A DNA stretch of 49,124 nucleotides from Candidatus Kuenenia stuttgartensis (GCA_945876185.1 CAMCMZ010000024.1:1-49124); one strand, 5' to 3'; positions 17,251-26,071 are shown, counted from the stretch's first letter. Notes: generated by a model not told the origin, from the letters alone. Numbers and translations are program-made.

Positions 17251-17838
17251 TCACTTCTTCATCATCGTTTCGACCCAGCGCCCGATGAGATCCTGCTCCA
17301 GGTTCACCGGATGCCCGGGTCGCAGATCGATCAACGTGGTGTTGGCGAGGGTGTGCGGGATGACCGCGATTGAGGCGCGTGCGCCACGGCAATCCCAGGT
17401 GGTGAGGCTGATGCCGTCGATGGCGATCGACCCCTTCTCGACCACCTTCACGCTGCCGTCATCGGGCAGGATGATGGTGAAACGCTCGGAATCACCTTCA
17501 CGCCGCCGCTCTGCCAAGCGCCCGACCCCGTCGATGTGACCGCTGACCAGGTGCCCGCCCAGGCGGTCGCCGAATTTCAGGGCGCGCTCCAGGTTGACCC
17601 GTCGCCCGGCCGTCCAGCCGGCGATGGTGGTCTTGCGCCGGGTCTCGTTGCTGACGTCAAACGACGCTACGCCGCCAGCCAGCGCGCTCACGGTCAGGCA
17701 CGCCCCGCCGGTCGCGATGCTGTCGCCCAGCTTCGTGCCCTCGGCCAGCGGCCCGAGATCCACGTCCAGCACGCAGGCGTCGTTGCCCGGCTTGACCGCC
17801 ACCACGGTGCCGACGTGTTCGATGATGCCGGTGAACAT
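17251..17838 (-). CDS. ribE: Riboflavin synthase alpha chain
   Basis: The 195-residue product has the two-fold internal repeat of the trimeric enzyme that converts two 6,7-dimethyl-8-ribityllumazine molecules to riboflavin. The N-terminal MFTGIIEHVG is diagnostic. Lumazine-binding repeats are seen as GACLTV...DVSNETRRKTT and GHLVSGHIDGVG...GSIAIDGISLT. Length is normal (about 200). No other rib genes are in the window. It heads the operon with the GldF/G-like genes. Confidence 0.95.
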   Translation of the reverse strand: MFTGIIEHVGTVVAVKPGNDACVLDVDLGPLAEGTKLGDSIATGGACLTVSALAGGVASFDVSNETRRKTTIAGWTAGRRVNLERALKFGDRLGGHLVSGHIDGVGRLAERRREGDSERFTIILPDDGSVKVVEKGSIAIDGISLTTWDCRGARASIAVIPHTLANTTLIDLRPGHPVNLEQDLIGRWVETMMKK

Positions 17839-18163
17839 GGGCGGGCATCATTAGGCGGTGGGCGGAAAGGGAATCCCAGGCGACCTGACAGAAGCCCAAC
17901 GCCCCTACGTCTTACGCCGGCAAGAGCCTTCAACGCGCCAGCGTGACGTAAACGCCTGCACCTGGGAAGTATCCAGACCGTTGATCATGGCGGCCACCGG
18001 CGAGGCCCTTCAACGCGCCAGCGTGGCGTGAACGCCTGCGCCTGGGACCGCCAGGCTCCAGCCTGGCCGTCGGGGCAGGTCGAGTGACTCGTGATTCTCA
18101 AAGCCCGCCCATGTCGCGCCACGCCCGCCTTGGCAGCCCGCGATCCCCGCCTAGCCTCCGCCC
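17839..18163. repeat. Intergenic with a 41-bp direct repeat and a REP hairpin
   Basis: The blocks 17927-17967 and 18007-18047 match at 38 of 41 bases (ccttcaacgcgccagcgtg...cctggga), 80 bp apart. Directly after the second is a hairpin gccaggctccagcctggc (about 18050-18067), the same family as the pair in the livH-livM gap. The stretch must also hold promoters for ribE and the first liv gene. Confidence 0.75.
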
Positions 18164-19387
18164 ATGCGTCCCAAATCCGCTCTCAAAGCTGCCGTCCTTT
18201 CCTTTCTCGCCGTCCTGCCCTTCGCCGCGATCCCGGCGGCCGATGATGCGGCGGCGATCAAGCTGGTCTCCAGCCTGCCGCGTTCGGGCGGGCTGCGGTC
18301 ACTGACCCAGGCGCTGGTCAACGGCATCCGCCTCGCGATCGACGATGCCGGCGGCGTGGTGGAGATCGCCGGCAAGCGTCACCCCATCGCCTACGAGGAC
18401 TGGGACGACGCCTCGCCGGCGCGCGGCGGCAGTTGGGATCCGAATGTGGAAAAGGCCAATGCGCTCAAGGCGGTCAACGATCCGGCCGTGCTGGTCTACC
18501 TCGGCACCTTCAATTCCGGCGCGGCGAAGATGAGCATGCCCATCCTCAACCAGGCCGGGTTGGCGATGATTTCCAGCGCCAACACCGCGCCGTCGCTGAC
18601 CAAGCCGGGCACCGGCGACGCCGACGAACCAGCGCGCTACCGCCCAAGCGGCCAGGTGACCTACTTCCGCATCGTGCCCGCCGACGACCTGCAAGGCGCG
18701 GCGGCGGCGCAGTGGGCCAAGGCATTTGGCGCGACCCAGATTTTCATCATCCACGACAAAGAGGCCTACGGCGAAATGCTGGCGAAGAACGTCAGGGCCA
18801 GCGCCGAGAAGTTGGGCCTCAAGATCGCCGCCTTCGAGGGCATCGACGTCAACGCGCCCAGCTTCCGCGCCCTGGCGACCAAGGTGCGGGCGAGCGGCGC
18901 CGAGGTCGTCTTCTTTGGCGGCACGGTAGACACCAAGGGCGGCCAGATCGCCAAGGATCTGCATGCCTCCGGAGTGAAGGCCAAGCTCATCCTGCCCGAC
19001 GGATGCTTCACCGATTCCTTCATCACCGCCGCCGGGCGCGAAGCGCTGGAGGGCAAGGCGTTCCTCACCTTCGGCGGCCTGCCGCCGGATCAGCTCACCG
19101 GTGCCGGCAAGACCTTTGCCGACAAGTACCGCAAGCGCTTCAGCATCGAGCCGGAAAGCTACGCCGCCTACGGCTATGAGGCCGCCGCGGTGGCCATCGA
19201 CGCGCTGCGCCGGGGTGGCGAGCCGACCCGCGCCGCGGTGCTGAATGCCCTGCGTTCGACCAAGGATTTCGCCGGCGTGCTCGGCCGCTGGTCGTTCGAC
19301 GCCAACGGCGACACGACGCTGCGCACCGTCAGCGGCAACGGAGTCAAGGACGGCAAGTTCGTCTTCATCAAGACCCTGGGTGAATAG
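18164..19387 (+). CDS. HAAT-family ABC transporter substrate-binding protein (LivJ/K-like)
   Basis: The 407-residue periplasmic binding protein has a signal peptide (AAVLSFLAVLPFAAIPAADD) and a type I periplasmic fold of the leucine/amide group. Typical segments are LTQALVNGIRLAIDDAGG, VLVYLGTFNSGAAKMSMPILNQAGL with MISSANT, and IFIIHDKEAYGEM. It is the first gene of a complete five-gene transporter (18164-23504). The family also binds amides, urea and other solutes, so the ligand is not certain. Confidence 0.88.
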   Translation: MRPKSALKAAVLSFLAVLPFAAIPAADDAAAIKLVSSLPRSGGLRSLTQALVNGIRLAIDDAGGVVEIAGKRHPIAYEDWDDASPARGGSWDPNVEKANALKAVNDPAVLVYLGTFNSGAAKMSMPILNQAGLAMISSANTAPSLTKPGTGDADEPARYRPSGQVTYFRIVPADDLQGAAAAQWAKAFGATQIFIIHDKEAYGEMLAKNVRASAEKLGLKIAAFEGIDVNAPSFRALATKVRASGAEVVFFGGTVDTKGGQIAKDLHASGVKAKLILPDGCFTDSFITAAGREALEGKAFLTFGGLPPDQLTGAGKTFADKYRKRFSIEPESYAAYGYEAAAVAIDALRRGGEPTRAAVLNALRSTKDFAGVLGRWSFDANGDTTLRTVSGNGVKDGKFVFIKTLGE

Positions 19388-19453
19388 CCAGCCGCTGGTG
19401 CCGCCCTGGAATTGCACCAGCAATCGCACCAGCCAACGCGCCTGACGAGGACC

Positions 19454-20422
19454 ATGAACGGCGCCTTCCTTAGCCAATTGCTGATCGACGGCACCACCAC
19501 TGGGCTGGTCATCGCCCTCGTGGCCCTGGGTTACACCATGGTCTACGGCATCGTCGAGCTCATCAACTTCGCCCATGGCGACATCGTCATGCTGGGCGCG
19601 ATGCTCTTTCTCACCCTGATCGGGCTGCTTGGCCTCGACCACGCCGGGCAATCGTGGCTAGCTCGGCATCCTTGGGTTGCCCTCGCCGTGCTGGTGCCGG
19701 CCTGCGCCACGTTTGGCGCGGCCGTCGCCTGGACCGTCGACCGTGTCGCCTACCGGCCGCTGCGCCACCTGCCGAAGCTCACCGTGCTGGTCACCGCGCT
19801 CGGTTGCTCGTTCGTAATCAGCAACCTGGGCTTGTTGTGGGGCGGCCTGCCGTTGGCGGTCTTCGGCGGCGGCCGCGCGCCGTCGTCGCCGAAATCGGTG
19901 CCCGACCTGCTGCCCACGCTCAACCTGCTCGGCGCTGATTCCGTGGTGTTTTTGGGAACGAAAGAGGCCCTGGTGCTCGGCCTCTGCCTGCCGCTGATGG
20001 CCGCCCTGACCTGGTTCGTGCGTTGCACCCGCCTGGGCATCGCGATGCGCGCCTGCGCCCAAAACCCGGTCGCCGCCCGCCTGATGGGCGTCAATGTGGA
20101 CGCGCTCATCAGCCTGACGTTCGTCATCGGCGGCGCCCTCGCCGGCGTGGCGGCCGTCGCCTATGCCACCTACCACGGCACGGTGCAGTTCCAGTTGGGC
20201 TACAACCTGGGAGTGATGGCCTTCACTGCTGCCGTCCTGGGCGGCATCGGCAACCTGCCCGGCGCGGTGCTCGGCGGCCTGGTCATCGGCCTCGTCCAGG
20301 CCGCGACCACGCTTTGGCTTGGCAGCGACTGGACCAACGTCGTGGTGTTCCTGGTGCTCATCCTGACGTTGGTGTTCCGGCCCAATGGGTTGCTGGGGAC
20401 TCAGATGCGGGAGAAGGTATGA
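19454..20422 (+). CDS. livH: Branched-chain amino-acid/amide ABC permease (LivH-like)
   Basis: The 322-residue inner-membrane permease has the LivH pattern: IALVALGYTMVYGIVELINFAHGD near the N-terminus, the GVNVDALI cytoplasmic loop, then FTAAVLGGIGNLPGAVLGG. The start is the ATG after GACGAGG. It lies 66 bp after the binding protein. A 203-bp spacer holding an inverted REP pair separates it from livM. Confidence 0.92.
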   Translation: MNGAFLSQLLIDGTTTGLVIALVALGYTMVYGIVELINFAHGDIVMLGAMLFLTLIGLLGLDHAGQSWLARHPWVALAVLVPACATFGAAVAWTVDRVAYRPLRHLPKLTVLVTALGCSFVISNLGLLWGGLPLAVFGGGRAPSSPKSVPDLLPTLNLLGADSVVFLGTKEALVLGLCLPLMAALTWFVRCTRLGIAMRACAQNPVAARLMGVNVDALISLTFVIGGALAGVAAVAYATYHGTVQFQLGYNLGVMAFTAAVLGGIGNLPGAVLGGLVIGLVQAATTLWLGSDWTNVVVFLVLILTLVFRPNGLLGTQMREKV

Positions 20423-20463
20423 ATCAGAATCGGCCATGGGAACCAGCTTCCGCCAAGACCACC

Positions 20464-20612
20464 ACCCTGGGACCGCCAGGCTCCAGCGTGGCCGTGGGTC
20501 CGGGTGGATCCGTTGGGCGATCAACTCTCTTGGTCTGTACCGAGTTCCGTTGTTGTCCACACATCTATCCTCCTGCCACGAAGGCCAGGCTGGAGCCTGG
20601 CGGTCCCAGGGT
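20464..20612. repeat. Inverted REP pair inside the liv operon
   Basis: The 30-bp arms 20464-20493 and 20583-20612 are inverted copies with one mismatch (accctgggaccgccaggctc then cagcgtggcc). They enclose about 90 bp. Each arm itself folds as gccaggctccagc.tggc. The pair sits between livH and livM, where operon genes are usually adjacent. Confidence 0.85.
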
Positions 20613-20624
20613 CGGCATTCCCAC

Positions 20625-21689
20625 ATGACCCGTTTCCTCCGTCGTTGGTCGTGGTTCCTGGTCTTCGCTCTTGCGGCGTTGGTGCCGCTCATCGACCTCG
20701 TCCTGCCGGCGCGACTGCGGATCACCGGGATGCTGGTGCCGGTGGTGACGTATGCCCTGGTCGCGTTGGGGTTGAACATCGTGGTGGGGTTCACGGGGCT
20801 GCTGCATCTGGGATCCGCCGCATTCATGGCGGTGGGGGCGTACGCGTTCGCCATCCTCACCGCGCCGTGCTTTCCGATCCAATGCGGGTTCTGGCCCGGC
20901 CTGGCCCTGGCGACGCTGGCGGGGGCGTTGGCGGGGTGGGCGTTGGCGCTGCCGACCATGCGGCTGCGCGGGGACTACCTGACCATCGTCACCTTGGGCT
21001 GCGGCGAGATCGTGCGTGAACTGCTAAAAAACCTTGAACCACTCACGAAAGGGACGCAGGGCATCAACCCCCTCCCGCCGCCGGCGCTGCCGTGGGTGAC
21101 CTTCACGGCGGCGCAGCCGATCCCGTTTTATCTGCTCTTCCTGGCCCTGCTCGCCGGGGCGGTGGTGGTCTGCCGCAACCTGCGCCACAGCGCGACCGGA
21201 CGGGCGTGGACGGCGGTGCGCGAGGATGAACTGGCTGCCAAGTCGGTCGGCGTGCGCACCGATGCTGCGAAGCGATCCGCGTTCACCTGGGGTGCCGGCC
21301 TGTGCGCGCTCGGCGGGGCGCTGGCGGCGTCGTACAGCACCGGGGTCGAGCCGTCGATCTACGACTTCCAGATGTCGGTGATCATCCTCTGCATCGTGGT
21401 GATCGGCGGCATGGGATCGATCGCCGGAGTCCTTATCGGTGCGGTGGTGATGATGGGCTTCAACCAGGTCGGCGTGCCGCTCTTGACCGGTCTCATGGGC
21501 GGCGGGGCGGAGGCGCATCCGCTGCTGGACGCCAATAACTGGAAGTTCCTGATCTTTGGTCTGGCGTTGATCCTGGCCATGCGCCTGCGCCCCGAGGGCC
21601 TGCTGCCGGCGCGCGAGGTGCGGGCCGAACTGCACCACGATCCCGACGAGTCCGATCAAGAAGCCGTGCGCGCCGGAGATCTGCGATGA
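20625..21689 (+). CDS. livM: Branched-chain amino-acid/amide ABC permease (LivM-like)
   Basis: The 354-residue permease carries LivM hallmarks: LVALGLNIVVGFTGLLHLG, MRLRGDYLTIVTLGCGEIVR, REDELAAKSVGV and IVVIGGMGSIAGVLIGA. The ATG at 20625 gives a short N-terminus typical of LivM. The longer open frame reads through the REP pair and is not credible. The stop overlaps livG as ATGA. Confidence 0.92.
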   Translation: MTRFLRRWSWFLVFALAALVPLIDLVLPARLRITGMLVPVVTYALVALGLNIVVGFTGLLHLGSAAFMAVGAYAFAILTAPCFPIQCGFWPGLALATLAGALAGWALALPTMRLRGDYLTIVTLGCGEIVRELLKNLEPLTKGTQGINPLPPPALPWVTFTAAQPIPFYLLFLALLAGAVVVCRNLRHSATGRAWTAVREDELAAKSVGVRTDAAKRSAFTWGAGLCALGGALAASYSTGVEPSIYDFQMSVIILCIVVIGGMGSIAGVLIGAVVMMGFNQVGVPLLTGLMGGGAEAHPLLDANNWKFLIFGLALILAMRLRPEGLLPAREVRAELHHDPDESDQEAVRAGDLR

Positions 21690-22750
21690 GCGCGGCCTCT
21701 CTGAACGTGCGCGAGGTCAGCGTGGTCTTCGGCGGCCTGACCGCCGTCGACCGGGTGTCGTTCGACGTGCGCGCCGGTAGCATCGTCGCGATGATCGGCC
21801 CCAACGGCGCAGGAAAAACCACGCTTTTCAACGCGATCACCGGCGTGCATGCCCCGAGTGCCGGCAGCGTGCACCTGGATGGCCAACCGATGGCGGCCGT
21901 CTGGGATCGGCTGGCGTGGTCGAATCTCTCCGTGACCGCAGCCGCGGCGGGCGCCGGCGCAGCCGTGGTGGCCGGATTCCTGCCGGCGTGGACGGCGGCG
22001 ACCGCGCATGCGGGATTCGCCGCCGTGAGCCAAGCGTTCATCCACTCGCCAGCAGTGCCCTGGGCCGCGCTGGCCGGCCTTGGTCTCGGCGCCGCCGCCG
22101 GCGTCTTCGCCTGGCGTCAGTCCCGGCTGACCCCGGACCGGGTCGCGCGGGCAGGGGTCAGTCGCACCTTCCAGAATCTGCGCCTGTTCCGCGATTTATC
22201 GGTATTCGACAACGTCCGCCTGGGCGCGCACCGGCACCTGGGTGCGCGTTCACTCGCCGCCGCCCTGCGCCTGCCGGCGCACCGGCGCGACGAGCACCTG
22301 GCGCGCCAGCGTGCCCACGCGGCGCTCAGACTCGTCGGCCTTGATCACGTAGCGCATCGGGCGGCCGGCCACCTGTCGTATGGCCATCAGCGCCGGCTGG
22401 AGATCGCCCGTGCCCTCGCACTCGGCCCGCGCCTGCTCTTACTCGATGAACCGGCCGCCGGCATGAACCCGGCCGAGGCCGAGGCGCTGATCCCCCTCAT
22501 CCGCACCATCCGCGACCACGGCATCACCGTGCTGCTCATCGAGCACCACATGCGCCTGGTCATGGGCGTGGCAGAACGGGTGATTGTGCTGGCGTCAGGC
22601 AGCGTCCTGGCGGATGGCACGCCGGCCGAGGTGCGCGCCGATCCACGAGTGATCGAGGCGTATTTGGGCCGCGACGAGCAGGCGGCCCCAGGCGCCCAAG
22701 CAGCCTCGAATCCGACCGCCGCCAGCCGGACCGGGGCCGACCATGGTTGA
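21686..22750 (+). CDS. livG: LivG-type ABC ATPase with hydrophobic insertion
   Basis: The 354-residue ATPase has Walker A at 38-45 (GPNGAGKT), Q-loop FQN at 162-164, LSYGHQRRLEIARAL as signature, Walker B LLLLDEPAAGMNP and switch His (LIEHHMRLV). Normal LivG has about 250-260 residues. Here roughly 75 residues (72-147) are inserted between Walker A and the Q-loop. The insert has two strongly hydrophobic stretches (82-104 and 123-143), like a membrane hairpin. A 30-residue Ala/Pro tail adds more length. It overlaps livM by 4 bp and livF by 8 bp. Confidence 0.9.
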   Translation: MSAASLNVREVSVVFGGLTAVDRVSFDVRAGSIVAMIGPNGAGKTTLFNAITGVHAPSAGSVHLDGQPMAAVWDRLAWSNLSVTAAAAGAGAAVVAGFLPAWTAATAHAGFAAVSQAFIHSPAVPWAALAGLGLGAAAGVFAWRQSRLTPDRVARAGVSRTFQNLRLFRDLSVFDNVRLGAHRHLGARSLAAALRLPAHRRDEHLARQRAHAALRLVGLDHVAHRAAGHLSYGHQRRLEIARALALGPRLLLLDEPAAGMNPAEAEALIPLIRTIRDHGITVLLIEHHMRLVMGVAERVIVLASGSVLADGTPAEVRADPRVIEAYLGRDEQAAPGAQAASNPTAASRTGADHG

Positions 22751-23504
22751 ACCCGTCGTCCCGCCCTCCGCCCCCGCCCCGGCCACAGCCCCCATCCTGG
22801 AATTGCACAACCTCACCGCGCATTTCGGCCACATCCAGGTCTTGCGAGGGATTTCGCTGACGGTCAACGCGGGTGAACTGGTCTGCCTGCTCGGCAGCAA
22901 TGGCGCCGGCAAGAGCACCACGTTGCTGTGCGCTTCTGCCATCCACCACGCCAGCGGCGGCAGTGTGCGCTTCCTGGGCGAAGACCTCACCCGCGCCGCC
23001 GCGCACACGGTCGTCGCGCGCGGCCTGGTGCACGTGCCCGAGGGCCGCCGCATCTTCCCGAAGCTCACGATCGACGAGAACCTGATCATGGGCGCCTGGC
23101 TGCGCCGCGACCGCGCCGGCATCGCCCGCGACCGCGAACGGATGCTGGACCTTTTCCCCATCCTGCGCGACCGCCTGCGCCAGGCCGGTGGCACCCTGTC
23201 GGGCGGCGAGCAGCAGATGCTCGCCCTCGCCCGTGCCCTGATGGCCGCGCCGAAGTTGCTGCTGCTCGACGAACCCACCATGGGCATCGCCCCCCTCCTG
23301 GCCGAGCGCATTGCCGCGACCATCCGCAGCCTCAACCGCGATGGCCTGCCCATCCTGCTGGTCGAGCAGAATGCCCGCCTTGCCCTGCGCCTCGCTCACC
23401 GCGCCTATGTCCTGGAAAACGGCAGCATCGCCATGCACGGCCCCGCCGCCGAACTGGCGCACGACCCCCGCGTCACCGCCGCGTACCTGGGCGGCGAAGG
23501 CTGA
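22743..23504 (+). CDS. livF: LivF-type ABC ATPase
   Basis: The 253-residue ATPase has Walker A GSNGAGKST, the LivF-typical GLVHVPEGRRIFPKLTIDENL, signature LSGGEQQMLALARALM, Walker B LLLLDEPTMGIAP and switch LVEQNA. The first 17 residues are Pro/Ala-rich and precede the usual start. It closes the liv operon and overlaps livG. Confidence 0.93.
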   Translation: MVEPVVPPSAPAPATAPILELHNLTAHFGHIQVLRGISLTVNAGELVCLLGSNGAGKSTTLLCASAIHHASGGSVRFLGEDLTRAAAHTVVARGLVHVPEGRRIFPKLTIDENLIMGAWLRRDRAGIARDRERMLDLFPILRDRLRQAGGTLSGGEQQMLALARALMAAPKLLLLDEPTMGIAPLLAERIAATIRSLNRDGLPILLVEQNARLALRLAHRAYVLENGSIAMHGPAAELAHDPRVTAAYLGGEG

Positions 23505-23641
23505 ATCCCCGCTGAACCCGACCGTCGCTCCTCCATCACCACGTTACGGCGGAATATCACGATGAATCCCAGCCATTTCCCCGCAGTTGACCTTGCCCAA
23601 CCAGGTTGCAGTATGCCGCCCCTCGCATGTAGGCTGTTTAC

Positions 23642-23716
23642 CGGACTGTAGCTCAACCTGGATAGAGCGCTTCCTTGGGGTGGAAGAGGTTGCAGGTTCA
23701 AATCCTGTCAGTCCGA
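23642..23716 (+). tRNA. tRNA-Pro (GGG)
   Basis: The acceptor is cggactg/cagtccg with the C1:G72 pair typical of tRNA-Pro. The anticodon stem cttcc/ggaag surrounds ttggggt (anticodon GGG). The T arm has ggttcaaatcc, the discriminator is A and CCA is encoded (23717-23719). Confidence 0.95.
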
Positions 23717-23722
23717 CCAGAT

Positions 23723-23751
23723 AAAACCCCAGGAAAAAACCTGGGGTTTTT
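23723..23751 (+). terminator. Intrinsic terminator after tRNA-Pro
   Basis: A perfect 11-bp stem aaaaccccagg/cctggggtttt with loop aaaaaa is followed by a T run, 3 bp after the encoded CCA. Confidence 0.9.
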
Positions 23752-23795
23752 CATTTAAAAGAAATGCGAAATCCGGGAAAAACGAGCAAAGCACA

Positions 23796-23945
23796 CTAAA
23801 AGAACGGCAGCCGACCGACCGGCTTGGTCGTCGATGAGGACGTGCAAGCCTGTCTCGACCGCCAAGGCGATGGCGCCGCCTCGCCAGGATGGAAACGGTG
23901 GAGGTAGATGAGCGGCGAAGTGTCCGCGACCACGACCTCAGGCAT
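23796..23945 (-). pseudogene. Decayed PIN-like (DUF3368) toxin remnant
   Basis: The 49-codon frame opens with VVVADTSPLIYLHR, the usual start of DUF3368 PIN-like proteins. It jumps directly to HPGEAA, so about 60 residues are missing. A one-base frameshift follows: the other frame continues AIALAVETGLHVLIDDQAGR, which matches the conserved 'GEAEAIALA...LLIDD..GR' segment of the family. The C-terminus is also lost. Just upstream on the same strand, bases 23938-24015 hold the end of another frame (AYRTVDDLALEFENA, then stop overlapping this ATG), perhaps the partner gene. It lies between tRNA-Pro and the urea island. Confidence 0.7.
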
Positions 23946-24015
23946 TCTCGAATTCCAGCGCGAGATCGTCCACGGTGCGGTAGGCGGCCTGCAGATGATC
24001 GAAGGACAGGCCTTG

Positions 24016-24201
24016 TCAACGGCCGTTGCGGCGAAACTCAAATGGCGGCGAATCATCGCCCATCTGGATACGGATTATGGGATGGGCCGCCACCCAGGCC
24101 TGCTCTTGAGGCGACATGGCGAAGCCGTCGCCACACCATGCCGACGCACTGGCCACCAGGCAGACGAGGCCGAAAAGCAGATGCCGATGTGGCGAATGCA
24201 C
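24016..24201 (-). pseudogene. N-terminal fragment of a periplasmic-binding-domain sensor protein
   Basis: The 61 codons encode a signal peptide (HLLFGLVCLVASASAWCGDG) followed by MSPQEQAWVAAHPIIRIQMG and PPFEF. This is how BvgS-type sensors and SBP_bac_3 domains begin ('..EE.AWL..HP.IRVG.....PPFEF..'). The frame stops there, whereas real proteins continue for hundreds of residues. The break lies right next to the DUF3368 remnant, so the two fragments were joined by deletion. Confidence 0.6.
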
Positions 24202-24599
24202 CGGTCCAGGCTAGCGGGCGTGCCTTGTCGAGGCAATGCGAAGCGATGTTCCGTCGCGATAACCATCTACGTCGGACGCGGTTTCTCCTGGCCGACGACC
24301 CCGGTCTGAAGGCACTCCGAGATTAGTCCGGACGTGATGGCGCCGAGTCACGACCCCATGACCTACTGACGTTTCCCAGAAATACGGCTTCAGGGTGAAT
24401 GCTGAAATCAGTGACAACGCCCAAATATTGCCCTGCGATTGAGCGTAATTGCTGAGCTGTGTTACAGACACGGGGCTAAGAGAAGGACCCAGCGCTGGCA
24501 CGGCAATGACTGATGCATGGCGACGCATCTCGTCACCCACGGCCTTTCCGGCTGCGGTGTTCAACCCCGTCCGCCTCAGAGCGGCACCTGGAGCCTTCC
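24202..24599. other. Leader region of the urea island
   Basis: About 400 bp without a credible gene, less GC-rich than the coding DNA around it. It must contain the urtA promoter. No sigma-54 site with correct GG-N10-GC spacing was found. The ATG of urtA is preceded by ggagcc. Confidence 0.4.
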
Positions 24600-25835
24600 A
24601 TGACCCAAACCAGATCCCGAACCGCCGCCGCCGCACTCGCTGCCGGCCTGGCCCTGTCCGCCTGGACCGCCAGCGCAGCTGAAGACTCAGTGAAGGTGGG
24701 CATCCTCCACTCGCTGTCAGGCACGATGGCGATCAGCGAGATCTCCTGCAAAGACGCCTCCGTCATGGCGATCGATGAGATCAACGCCAAGGGCGGCGTG
24801 CTGGGCAAGAAGATCGAGGCGATCGTCGTCGATCCCAAGTCCGACTGGCCGACCTTCACCGAAAAGGCCAAGGAACTGGTGCTGACCCACAAGGTCGCCG
24901 CCATCTTCGGCTGTTGGACCTCGGTGTCGCGCAAGCACGTCCTGCCCGTGATCGAGGAATACAACAGCCTGCTCTACTATCCCGTGCAGTACGAAGGCGA
25001 GGAGCAGTCGCTCAACGTCTTCTACACCGCCGCCTCACCGAACCAGCAGCTGGTGCCGGCAGCGGAATACATGCTGGAACAGGGCTCGAAGAAGTTCGTG
25101 CTGCTGGGCACCGACTACGTTTTCCCGCGCACGGCCAACAAGGTGCTCAAGGCGTTTCTCAAGGCCAAGGGCATCCCTGACGCCAACGTGATCGAGGAAT
25201 ACACCCCCTTCGGCCACAAGGACTACCAGACCATCGTTGCGAAGATCAAGGATCTCGCCAAGGGCGGCGGCGCGTGCGTGCTGTCGACCATCAACGGCGA
25301 CAGCAACGTGCCGTTCTACAAGGAATTCGCCAACCAGGGCCTGACCGCGACAGACTGCCCGATCATGGCGTTCTCGGTCGCGGAAGACGAACTGCGCGCC
25401 ATGGAGGTCCCGCCGCTGGTCGGCCACCTCGCTGCGTGGAACTACTTCCAGTCGATCGACACCCCAGAGAACAAGGCCTTCGCCGCCGCCTTCGCCGCCA
25501 AGTACGGCAAAGACCGCGTTGTCGATGATCCGATCGAGGCCGCCTACTACGGCGTTTACGTCTGGAAGGCTGCGGTCGAAAAAGCCGGATCCTTCGCCGT
25601 CGACAAGGTCCGCGCCGCGACCTACGGCCTGGAGTTCATGTCCCCGAGCGGAATGAAGAAAATGGACGAGAAAAACCAGCACACCTACAAGCCGGTTTTC
25701 ATCGGCGAGATTAAGAAGGATGGCCAGTTCAAGATCGTGTGGAAGTCCAAGGGGTTGGTGAAGCCGGACAGCTATTCCTCGTACCTCTGGCCCAACGGCG
25801 GCTACCCCGCCCCCACCGGCGGCGGCAAGAAATAG
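24600..25835 (+). CDS. urtA: Urea ABC transporter substrate-binding protein UrtA
   Basis: The 411-residue product has a signal peptide (ALAAGLALSAWTASAAE) and clear UrtA features. These are VKVGILHSLSGTMAISE at the start of the mature protein, IFGCWTSVSRKHVLPVIEE, LLYYPVQYEGEE, and the C-terminal KPDSYSSYLWP. UrtA binds urea in the periplasm with high affinity and feeds UrtBC. It starts the urt-ure region. Copy F of the nested repeat begins 4 bp after the stop, and a 599-bp gap separates it from urtB. Confidence 0.96.
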   Translation: MTQTRSRTAAAALAAGLALSAWTASAAEDSVKVGILHSLSGTMAISEISCKDASVMAIDEINAKGGVLGKKIEAIVVDPKSDWPTFTEKAKELVLTHKVAAIFGCWTSVSRKHVLPVIEEYNSLLYYPVQYEGEEQSLNVFYTAASPNQQLVPAAEYMLEQGSKKFVLLGTDYVFPRTANKVLKAFLKAKGIPDANVIEEYTPFGHKDYQTIVAKIKDLAKGGGACVLSTINGDSNVPFYKEFANQGLTATDCPIMAFSVAEDELRAMEVPPLVGHLAAWNYFQSIDTPENKAFAAAFAAKYGKDRVVDDPIEAAYYGVYVWKAAVEKAGSFAVDKVRAATYGLEFMSPSGMKKMDEKNQHTYKPVFIGEIKKDGQFKIVWKSKGLVKPDSYSSYLWPNGGYPAPTGGGKK

Positions 25836-25839
25836 CCCG

Positions 25840-26040
25840 CACAACCGGCAAAAGCGCCTCATCTGCTGCGTTGGTCCTCGGCTCTGTGCATCAGGACAGG
25901 TGTTATTCAGCGACCTCGAACGGTGCTGGGGATCTGGTCTCCCACGGGGGCCAGGCAGCCGTGTGGCCACACCTGTCCTGACGCCGCGCTGCCAAACTCC
26001 CTCGTCCCGCCTTGCATCTGAGGCACTCTTGCCGGTTGTG
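25840..26040 (+). repeat. Copy F of the nested hairpin repeat, long form with changed stem
   Basis: This 201-bp copy has the same layout as copy B. Inner arms are tcaggacaggtgt (25891-25903) and acacctgtcctga (25969-25981). The outer stem sequence differs: the 5' arm is cacaaccggcaaaagcgcct and the 3' arm is aggcactcttgccggttgtg. Both arms changed together, so pairing is kept. Confidence 0.88.
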
Positions 26041-26071
26041 CTGATTGCTCGGGTCTCATTTCTGGGCTGAA

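Noticed and set aside
24495-24520. Possible sigma-54 promoter (tggcacggcaatgact) before urtA
   Set aside because: The -24 half looks right, but the required GC ten bases after GG is AC, so the spacing rule fails.
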